A stretch of 23,207 bases of DNA, taken from the NCBI GenBank assembly GCA_041301185.1, contig JBFYSV010000037.1, forward strand, positions 1 to 23,207, in the 5' to 3' direction. This DNA is from JAQBDA01 sp041301185. Lineage in GTDB: Bacteria > Chloroflexota > Anaerolineae > Anaerolineales > UBA4823. Positions within the stretch are counted from its first letter, which is position 1, and each line of letters begins with the position of its first letter. Below the pieces are notes generated by a model. It was given only the letters and a program-made list of their open reading frames with translations. It was not told the DNA's origin and ran no database searches. This document shows positions 15,125-21,873 of the stretch, piece after piece. A program made the position numbers and the translations under genes.

Positions 15125-17029
15125 ATGAGCGATATATCCAAAAAATCGGATGAGTTGTTGTTAGGCAATTCCGATAACCCATTCCACGCCGCTTTTCAGA
15201 GCTCGGCAATTGGCATGGGGTTGATGGCCCTTAACGGAGATATCCTGGCTGTCAATGATGCTGTGTGCAAGATGTCAGGCTATACGGAGGAAGAACTAAA
15301 ACAACGCAATGATCGCCAGAACGTCTACCCCCCCGACGCAGAAACCGGTTTGGATTTATTTATCGAAATGCTGGAAGGCAAACGCCAATTTTATAGCGTG
15401 GAGCGGCGCTACCTGCGGAAAAACGGCCAGGTTTTCTGGACGCGCCTGACTCTGTCACTGGTGCGCGATGCCCAGGGAAACCCGGCTTACCTGGTTGGGC
15501 AAATCGAGGATATCGATGAACAAAAGCGCACCCTGGCAGAGTTGAAAGAATCGGAGGCGCGCTTTAGAGCGATGTATGAAAATGCAGCCATTGGGATTAG
15601 CTTGATTGCCCCGGATGGTCGTCCGCTGGCCGTTAACCCTGTATTGGTACAACTATCTGGTCGGAGCGAATCGGAGTTATTGAGCTTAGGTGGGCAGAAT
15701 ATCACCTATGAAGAGGACCTGGATGTAGGGCGCGCCGAGTTTGGCGAAGTCCTTGCCGGAAAGCGAGATTCGTACCAGGTCGAGAAACGCTATTTACATA
15801 AGGATGGCCGAATTCAATGGATGCGGCAAAGCGTTTCAGCCGTGCGCGACCCGGAAGGGAAGACACGTTATCTGGTGGTCATTGCGGAAGATATAGACGA
15901 GCGGAAACGCGCAGTTGAGGAGCTGGTCGAATCTGAAGCGCGTTTCAAGGCGATGTTTGAAAATACTGCAGTAGGTGTGGCGTTGATGTCTTTAGACAGA
16001 AAGATTTTGCAAATCAATCCGACAGTCACTCGGATTACAGGCTATTCCGCCGCCGACATGGTTTTAATCAACCCAACCGACCTGGTAGTGGAGGAAGATC
16101 GTTACCTCGACCGCGACTTGTTCCAAGAACTGGTCAATGGTCAGAGAGACCAGTACTTGATGGAGAAGCGCTACATCCGCAAAGATGGCACAATTTTTTG
16201 GGGGCGGATTAATTTCGGGCTGGTCCGTGACGCTAAACAAAAACCCCTATATATAGTGGGTATCATCGAAGACATCACTGAAGAAAAGCGGGCCGAAGAA
16301 CGTATAGTAGCCAAGGAGTCTGAATACCGCCGCCTGCTGGAACAGCGCATCGCAGAGCGCACGGAAGAGCTCAACCTGGCTAACGAGCGTCTCCGTGAAA
16401 AAGTTGCCCAGGACGCCGTGATGGCCGAGCGCACTCGCCTGGCACGCGACCTGCACGATGCCGTCACACAGACTCTTTTTTCAACCACCCTGATTGCAGA
16501 TGTGTTGCCCACTATCTGGGAGACGAATCCCGATGAGGGCAAACGTCGTCTGGAGGAAGTGCGCCAGTTGACCCGTGGTGCGTTGGCTGAAATGCGCACC
16601 CTGCTGGTGGAGCTGCGTCCTAACGCCCTGGTAGAAGTACCGCTGCCAACCCTCTTGCGCCAGCTAACCGAAGCGATGATCAGTCGCTCGCAGATCAACA
16701 TCCAGTTCAGTGCCGATGGCGACGGAACCGGCGAGCGCAAGCTGCCGGCTGACGTGCAAGTTAGCCTGTATCGCATCGCCCAGGAGGCTTTGAACAACGT
16801 TGTTAAACATGCCAAGGCCAGTCAGGCTGTGGTCACCTTGCGAGTTGGAGAGAGTGTGCGTATGACAGTGGCTGATAATGGTGCTGGCTTTGACCCATCC
16901 ACGGTCACGAGTGATCATCTGGGCTTGAAAATTATGCGCGAACGGGCGGAGGCGATTGGCGCTAGGCTGCTGGTCTACAGCGAACCAGGTGAGGGCACAC
17001 AAGTTTCAGTCATTTGGTCTGAGGGCTAG
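15125..17029 (+). CDS. Triple-PAS sensor histidine kinase, NarL/HisKA_3 type, no membrane segment
   Basis: A 634-residue sensor kinase, apparently cytoplasmic. Three PAS domains with PAC tails lie at about 18-135, 143-262 and 270-392. Each ends in a similar motif (VGQIEDIDEQKR, VIAEDIDERKR, VGIIEDITEEKR), so they arose by internal duplication. A charged coiled coil (about 393-432) joins them to a HisKA_3 dimerization domain with the phosphoacceptor His444 in ERTRLARDLHDAVTQ. The HATPase_c domain (about 540-632) has an N-box (EALNNVVKHAKA) and a G1 box (DNGAGFD), and ends with GLKIMRERAEAIGA. The ligand is unknown; no heme or flavin motif can be confirmed by eye. It would phosphorylate the regulator encoded 26 bases downstream. 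The start ATG at 15125 follows the GNAT gene by 10 bases. Confidence 0.9.
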   Translation: MSDISKKSDELLLGNSDNPFHAAFQSSAIGMGLMALNGDILAVNDAVCKMSGYTEEELKQRNDRQNVYPPDAETGLDLFIEMLEGKRQFYSVERRYLRKNGQVFWTRLTLSLVRDAQGNPAYLVGQIEDIDEQKRTLAELKESEARFRAMYENAAIGISLIAPDGRPLAVNPVLVQLSGRSESELLSLGGQNITYEEDLDVGRAEFGEVLAGKRDSYQVEKRYLHKDGRIQWMRQSVSAVRDPEGKTRYLVVIAEDIDERKRAVEELVESEARFKAMFENTAVGVALMSLDRKILQINPTVTRITGYSAADMVLINPTDLVVEEDRYLDRDLFQELVNGQRDQYLMEKRYIRKDGTIFWGRINFGLVRDAKQKPLYIVGIIEDITEEKRAEERIVAKESEYRRLLEQRIAERTEELNLANERLREKVAQDAVMAERTRLARDLHDAVTQTLFSTTLIADVLPTIWETNPDEGKRRLEEVRQLTRGALAEMRTLLVELRPNALVEVPLPTLLRQLTEAMISRSQINIQFSADGDGTGERKLPADVQVSLYRIAQEALNNVVKHAKASQAVVTLRVGESVRMTVADNGAGFDPSTVTSDHLGLKIMRERAEAIGARLLVYSEPGEGTQVSVIWSEG

Positions 17030-17055
17030 AGAAATAAGCTTTTCCTGGAGGATTT

Positions 17056-17685
17056 ATGGGAGACACTATCCGTATTTTGCTGGTGGACGATCATGCTGTT
17101 GTGCGCTCGGGTTTAGGCGCATTTCTAAGCGTTCATCCCGACCTGGAGCTGGTCGGCGAAGCTGAAAATGGCGAACAGGCAGTTGTTCGCGCTGGGTTGC
17201 TCCATCCGGATGTTATTCTGATGGACTTGATGATGCCTGTGATGGATGGTGTCACTGCGATCGCGGCGATCAAGAAGCAAAACCCGGCGATTCAAATCAT
17301 TGCCTTGACCAGCTTCCAGGAAGACGAGCTGGTGCAGAACGCTCTCAAAGCCGGAGCTGTAGGCTACCTCATGAAGAATGTCAGCGCCCGAGAGCTTGCC
17401 GCAGCTATCCATGCGGCTAAAGACGGCAGGCTGACCCTTTCTCCGGAAGCAGCCCAGGCATTAGTGCGCGCTACCCAGCAAGCCCAGCAAACCGAGATAT
17501 TGACCGAGCGCGAACAGGATGTACTCAAGTTGATGGTGGATGGATATAATAATGCTGAAATCGCTGAGAACCTGGTGGTCAGCCTGTCCACTGTCAAATA
17601 TCACGTCAGCAATATCCTGATGAAACTGGGGGTGGATAATCGCGTGGCGGCGGTGACCCTGGCTATTCACAAAAAACTGGTTTAG
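17056..17685 (+). CDS. NarL/FixJ-family response regulator
   Basis: A 209-residue transcription factor. The receiver domain (about 5-122) has the acidic pair Asp11/Asp12, phosphoacceptor Asp57 in VILMDLMMP, Thr85 and Lys107 (LMKN), all expected residues. A LuxR-type helix-turn-helix follows (about 147-205: LTEREQDVLKLMVDG, NNAEIAENLVVSLSTVKYHVSNI). GGAGG at 17047-17051 precedes ATG 17056 by a short gap. It is the cognate partner of the upstream kinase by gene order. Its targets are not visible; autoregulation of this operon is common for such pairs, but no binding site can be identified here. Confidence 0.92.
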   Translation: MGDTIRILLVDDHAVVRSGLGAFLSVHPDLELVGEAENGEQAVVRAGLLHPDVILMDLMMPVMDGVTAIAAIKKQNPAIQIIALTSFQEDELVQNALKAGAVGYLMKNVSARELAAAIHAAKDGRLTLSPEAAQALVRATQQAQQTEILTEREQDVLKLMVDGYNNAEIAENLVVSLSTVKYHVSNILMKLGVDNRVAAVTLAIHKKLV

Positions 17686-17751
17686 CCGGAAATTATCCGA
17701 TTTGAGTTAGCCTGGAAAATCACCCAGCACGGCACAGCAACGATGCAGCTT

Positions 17752-17757
17752 AGAGGG
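17752..17757 (+). promoter_or_regulatory. Ribosome binding site fixing the start at 17764
   Basis: AGAGGG lies six bases before ATG 17764. The upstream in-frame ATG at 17743 has no ribosome site, so the shorter protein is preferred. Confidence 0.55.
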
Positions 17758-17763
17758 TTCAGG

Positions 17764-18609
17764 ATGATTTATTGCTTCTTTGTAGCCCTTCTGGCGGTGC
17801 TTCTTGGATTGGTCCTGCTGATGCTTTCCAGAAAACCGGTCGGCAATTACTCCGATCCGGTAGGTCCAATCTACGAAGGTAATTATTCTGAAACACCAGC
17901 TGAGTTTGATGGCACTTTACGGGTCGTTGCCTGGAATTTGCATTATGGTGAAAAATTAGAGCAGGCGATTACCACCTTGCAAGACGCCGAAGGGCTGCGC
18001 ATGGCGGACGTTCTATTATTACAAGAGATGAACGCTGTAGGGGTAGAGCAGCTCTCCCAAGCTTTGCAGTACAACTATGTTTTCTACCCGGCTGCATTCC
18101 ATCGCCAGAGGCGAGAAAAATACGGTAACGCTATCCTCTCAAAGTGGCCTATCCGTGACTCCGCTAAAATTATTTTGCCGAACTGGCTCACTGGCTGGCT
18201 GCAGAGCCGCAATGCTGCCCGGGCTGTGATTAATGTAGGGAAGATAGATGTCTTGGTCTACAGTGTTCATTTGGATACGACGTGGATGATCCCCTGGTGG
18301 GGGTCATCACAAGGGGAATTCCTGGCGGAGCATATCGATAACAGGCAAGAACTGGTTGTTATGGGGGGTGATTTTAATACCTGGACGTCAGATAGCATTG
18401 ATAGATTAGAAAACGGTATGCAAAAAGCGGGGATGGAGCGGCTTAGTCAGAGTAGTGGATACACGTTCGAGTATAGCGGGATGAAGCTGACCTTAGACCA
18501 TATCTTTAGCACGAAGGGGTTCGATTACCAGGCAGGGGTCTACCGCCAGACGGACGCCAGCGACCATTATCCATTGTGGGCGGAAATCACGATCCCAATC
18601 CCAGAATAA
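17764..18609 (+). CDS. Membrane-anchored endonuclease/exonuclease/phosphatase (EEP) family protein
   Basis: A 281-residue metal-dependent phosphodiesterase fold with an N-terminal hydrophobic anchor (about 2-21) and the catalytic domain outside the membrane or at its face. The EEP signature is complete in order: VVAWNLHYG (Asn58), LLLQEMN (Glu88, metal ligand), YGNAILSK, YSVHLD (His169), GGDFNTW (Asp203, Asn205), LDHIFS (Asp245) and ASDHYPLW (Asp267, His268). Relatives hydrolyse DNA, inositol phosphates, sphingomyelin or other phosphodiesters, and the substrate is not decided here. The ATG at 17764 is chosen because of the ribosome site at 17752; an upstream ATG at 17743 would add seven residues. 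It sits 78 bases after the regulator gene and 181 bases before another phosphodiesterase-type protein. Confidence 0.85.
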   Translation: MIYCFFVALLAVLLGLVLLMLSRKPVGNYSDPVGPIYEGNYSETPAEFDGTLRVVAWNLHYGEKLEQAITTLQDAEGLRMADVLLLQEMNAVGVEQLSQALQYNYVFYPAAFHRQRREKYGNAILSKWPIRDSAKIILPNWLTGWLQSRNAARAVINVGKIDVLVYSVHLDTTWMIPWWGSSQGEFLAEHIDNRQELVVMGGDFNTWTSDSIDRLENGMQKAGMERLSQSSGYTFEYSGMKLTLDHIFSTKGFDYQAGVYRQTDASDHYPLWAEITIPIPE

Positions 18610-18656
18610 ATGGAAATGTTAATCACCAGGTGGCGTTGGATGATTGGTCACTGGTT

Positions 18657-18684
18657 TTGAGCTGATGTATATGCGTGTTAAAAT
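18657..18684 (+). promoter_or_regulatory. Candidate sigma-70-type promoter for the phospholipase D gene
   Basis: TTGAGC (18657-18662), a 16-base spacer and TAAAAT (18679-18684), with TG at 18676-18677 forming an extended -10. It lies about 107 bases before ATG 18791, in the longest intergenic gap of the window. A GAGCGCTC palindrome at 18700-18707 lies just past the expected transcription start and could be an operator. Judged by eye only. Confidence 0.4.
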
Positions 18685-18790
18685 ATATTTTTCCAAAGAG
18701 AGCGCTCGAGTCACTGAGTAGCGTGAAGAACCAACTAGCACAAATTAACTCAGAAAGCATCCAATGTGATGTAACCCTGGAGAAACAGAG

Positions 18791-21517
18791 ATGTCCAAAC
18801 TTAATCCTGATTTCCATAATATTCTAACTGGAGGGCTTGGCTATCTGGGGGGAGCGCTGGCGGGGTTTCTGTTTGTGTTCATCACGGCGCAACTCGGTTT
18901 GGTGGGCTGGCTGGTCGGCCTGGTTGATGAAAGCCAGGCGCTGATAAAAGTCCTGGCTGTTCCGGTATTTGTCGGGCTGGTGCTCGCGCTGGGAGGGGCA
19001 GTATTGGGCGGGCTGGGAGGCTGGGCGTTGGGAGCCATCCTGGGTATTCCTCGCAAACGGCGGCAGGTCATCGGCAGCGGGATAGCTTTTGCGGTCACCA
19101 TCAGTGCCCTTTCCTTGCTGTTTTTACTGCTGATTGCCTTTATCGGCATTTACAATAACTTCACCGCCAACCGTATCGAGCAGTATAGCCTGGTTTTTGG
19201 GCTCTTTGGGCTTGTATTTGGTCTGCTAACGGGCATATTGCAGGCATTCACCAGCGTGAGATTAAGTTACACCTGGCGGGTTATCCTGGCGGCTACAGTA
19301 GGCTTTACCCTGGGTTGGGCGGTCACCGGTTTACTTGTTCGCCTGGTCAATCCGACTGCTGGTTTTCAGACCTATCCTATCCTGACCTGGATTGTAATGA
19401 TCCTGGCTCTGGCAGCTCCCTTTGCTATCGGTGGAGGTGCGTTGGGCTATACCTATGGAAGGCTGGCAAAACGGTTAGCTGAAAACGGACATCCGGTCGA
19501 GTACCTGCAGCCGGCGTGGTGGCAGACCGGGATTGTGGCAGTACTCGGAATTGCAGCAGCATTCATGTTCTTTGGTCTGTTAGGCCAGATGGCGGAATTC
19601 CTGACTATCCAACAAGGAAACACCGAGACCCAGCTTTACAGCGAGACGGTTGGAGTCCATTGGTCTGAGCCGTTTACCTATACAGCGGATGTGGGATCTT
19701 ATGAGCCTGCACCCGATGGTCAAACGCCCGTCTCCGTGACTGGACCAGAACAGACAGAGCACACCGCCTGGTGCAGCCCGGAGAGAATCATCAATTACCA
19801 GTACGGGAACGGTGTTGTGGAGCAAATCGAATTCCCTAGTTGCAATAGCGCGCCTGGGCTAGCACTGGGTGCAGATGCTCGGCCGCACCTGGTCTGGTAC
19901 ACAACCGCGATCCGTGACACCAATGATGTAACCCGTACCGACAGCTTGCTGGTGGAGAGCATTCGCACTGCAAGCGGTTGGAGCGAGGCTGCCATTGTTG
20001 CCCGGACTGCCCTTGAAGCCATACCGTTCATGACCTCAGACGCCGAGGGCAAGCTGTTGCTGGTCTGGCAGGAAGCAGACCAGAGCATGTTTTATGCTAT
20101 CCAGGAGGTTTATGCCTGTGATGAGGCGCTGCTCTCGGAACTGGAACAGGCTGGATTGCAATCAATACTCACCGGAGGGACCCGACCGCCAGGGACGGAG
20201 ATCCCATTCTGCCGTAACGAGTTCAGCCGGATCATTTACACGCCTAACCCTCAGCCCGAATTCAGTGAAGAACCGGTTACCCCCAACGGTGGATTTGACA
20301 TGGTTTCAGCAGGCGTATCTGAATTGGCTCAATTTGAGGTGTTGTTTACCACCATGCAGTATGAACCCAGTAGCTCGCCACCCAGCCCTGGCAATGTATT
20401 GGCTGAGGGGATTGCCCAACTGTACCAAAGTGTGAAGGCAAACCCACAGCGCTATCCGCGTGGCATGACCGTGCGCATCCTGTTGGGAAACTATCCGGAG
20501 GTCTCAAACTTACAGTGGGGCAGACAGATAGAAGATGCGATTTCGGATATGCGAGAAGCCGGAGTCGAGAAAATGGTCGATCCGGAGATCGGCTGGCGTC
20601 TGGAAGTAGCTAATTTCCCTGGGGAGTACCCTCACAGCCATACCAAGTTTGTCGTAATCGATGGCAAGATGGCGACCAGTGCAGGCTTCAATTACGGCTA
20701 CCTGCACCTGCCGAAGGATCACCCATCAGGCAAAGGATATGATTTGCTTGACCTGGGTCTTTCCATATTCGGTCCAGTGGCGCAGGAGGCGGTTAGCGCC
20801 TATGACGATATGTGGGAGGGGGCGGATCAAATCCACTGCGAGGACTTCTTCCCGGCGGATGGATCGGATTGGAAAGATACATGTACAGAAGTGAAGGGCA
20901 TCGCCGACCATGTTCCAGAGGTGCTGCGCTACTTCCTGCCGCCGGAAGGCAGTGATAATGCATTTTCTCTTTATCGTAATAGTGTAATCAAAGAGGGAGA
21001 TGAGTTCATTGCGACCAGTATCAGTTCAGCGAAAGAAACAATCGATATGATGGAGGTCAACTTCTCTCTGGAGTTGATCTGCATGCTTAATGTCGTATTC
21101 CCTGATGTTTGCACGATCGATAATGCACTGCCCTGGATGAATGCCTTGCTGGAGACTGTCCAGAATAACGGTACCCGGGTGCGGGTGATCATGGAGAACA
21201 CCAACAGCAATGGACTGGAGAACCGGGTAGGAGGGACAATTTTAATTGGAGAGCTTGAGCGGCTTGGGTTGGAGGACCTGGTTGAGCTTCGCTTTTATAA
21301 CGGCAAGATTCACGCAAAATCCCTGCTGATCGATGATCAGTTGTTGTTCATTGGCAGCCAGAATATGCATTACAGCTCGTGGGGTGAGGGAGGGCTGAAT
21401 GAGTACAGCCTGGCCACGGATAGCCCGCAGGCGATCGCTGAGTATCAAGCCCTATTTGAGGCCAAATGGGAAGAATCCATCCCCTTTGAAGAGGCAGATT
21501 TTGGGACTACGCCGTGA
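18791..21517 (+). CDS. Large membrane protein with two-HKD phospholipase D domain
   Basis: A 908-residue protein in three parts. Residues about 11-266 form seven hydrophobic helices rich in Gly, Ala and Leu, with small loops. Residues about 285-440 are beta-rich with two sialidase-like or propeller-like repeats (RPHLVWYTT, KLLLVWQEAD). Residues about 510-900 are a phospholipase D superfamily domain with both catalytic motifs: HTKFVVID (His617, Lys619, Asp624) and HAKSLLID (His841, Lys843, Asp848). Both match HxKx4D, so an active transphosphatidylase or phosphodiesterase is plausible. Cysteines occur in the region between the motifs. The PLD part probably faces outside given the helix number, but topology cannot be fixed by eye. 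The start ATG at 18791 has GGAGA some 8 bases before it. Its stop is 24 bases from that of the convergent DUF4242 gene. Possible substrates are membrane phospholipids or nucleic acids. Confidence 0.85.
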   Translation: MSKLNPDFHNILTGGLGYLGGALAGFLFVFITAQLGLVGWLVGLVDESQALIKVLAVPVFVGLVLALGGAVLGGLGGWALGAILGIPRKRRQVIGSGIAFAVTISALSLLFLLLIAFIGIYNNFTANRIEQYSLVFGLFGLVFGLLTGILQAFTSVRLSYTWRVILAATVGFTLGWAVTGLLVRLVNPTAGFQTYPILTWIVMILALAAPFAIGGGALGYTYGRLAKRLAENGHPVEYLQPAWWQTGIVAVLGIAAAFMFFGLLGQMAEFLTIQQGNTETQLYSETVGVHWSEPFTYTADVGSYEPAPDGQTPVSVTGPEQTEHTAWCSPERIINYQYGNGVVEQIEFPSCNSAPGLALGADARPHLVWYTTAIRDTNDVTRTDSLLVESIRTASGWSEAAIVARTALEAIPFMTSDAEGKLLLVWQEADQSMFYAIQEVYACDEALLSELEQAGLQSILTGGTRPPGTEIPFCRNEFSRIIYTPNPQPEFSEEPVTPNGGFDMVSAGVSELAQFEVLFTTMQYEPSSSPPSPGNVLAEGIAQLYQSVKANPQRYPRGMTVRILLGNYPEVSNLQWGRQIEDAISDMREAGVEKMVDPEIGWRLEVANFPGEYPHSHTKFVVIDGKMATSAGFNYGYLHLPKDHPSGKGYDLLDLGLSIFGPVAQEAVSAYDDMWEGADQIHCEDFFPADGSDWKDTCTEVKGIADHVPEVLRYFLPPEGSDNAFSLYRNSVIKEGDEFIATSISSAKETIDMMEVNFSLELICMLNVVFPDVCTIDNALPWMNALLETVQNNGTRVRVIMENTNSNGLENRVGGTILIGELERLGLEDLVELRFYNGKIHAKSLLIDDQLLFIGSQNMHYSSWGEGGLNEYSLATDSPQAIAEYQALFEAKWEESIPFEEADFGTTP

Positions 21518-21541
21518 AGCAATTCTTTCGGCGATCAGCAC

Positions 21542-21832
21542 TCAAGCTGCGTAGCGCTGATTGTCAATCGGTTTGGTCTCTCCACTGGGGAGTATTTCTG
21601 AGCCTACCTCGATAATTGTATCGGCAGGGATGCCCGCGCGGCGCGCGGCTTCCAGGATCGCCTCGGCGCTGGAAGCTTCATATAGACAGAAAGTCTTCTT
21701 CTTGTCTACGCTGAGAAACGACACCAACCAGCGTACGCTTTCCTCATCGTTGATCAGGTTGATCTCTGCGGCACCCTCGGGTGTCACTTCAAGCTGCTCT
21801 GCAAAATTACGCTCTATCAAATATATCGGCAT
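21542..21832 (-). CDS. DUF4242 domain protein (SCO4226-like, nickel-binding family)
   Basis: A 96-residue cytoplasmic protein that covers one DUF4242 domain, a ferredoxin-like fold. It opens with MPIYLIERNF, then the central SVRWLVSFLSVDKKKTFCLYEASS strand region and ARRAGIPADTIIEV helix-strand, the pattern of that family. A characterised relative (SCO4226) binds nickel, but whether this one does is unknown. AAGGAG on the minus strand (21840-21845) lies 7 bases before the ATG at 21832, supporting the start. It is 41 bases downstream of the TPR-type gene and probably cotranscribed with it. Its stop is 24 bases from the convergent phospholipase D gene, with no obvious terminator between. Confidence 0.8.
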   Translation of the reverse strand: MPIYLIERNFAEQLEVTPEGAAEINLINDEESVRWLVSFLSVDKKKTFCLYEASSAEAILEAARRAGIPADTIIEVGSEILPSGETKPIDNQRYAA

Positions 21833-21839
21833 CCTGTCT

Positions 21840-21845
21840 CTCCTT
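21840..21845 (-). promoter_or_regulatory. Ribosome binding site of the DUF4242 gene
   Basis: AAGGAG on the minus strand lies 7 bases upstream of the ATG at 21832, which ends at 21830. Confidence 0.7.
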
Positions 21846-21873
21846 TTCTGATTTATTCTCGTTCAAACCCGGT

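Noticed and set aside
16171..16815. Minus-strand open frame of 214 codons inside the histidine kinase gene
   Set aside because: The encoded sequence is an Arg- and Ser-rich antisense product of a supported kinase gene.
18791..21517. Phospholipase D protein considered as an antiphage defence effector nuclease
   Set aside because: No partner defence gene lies next to it, and the seven-helix domain and probable outward placement fit an envelope role better.
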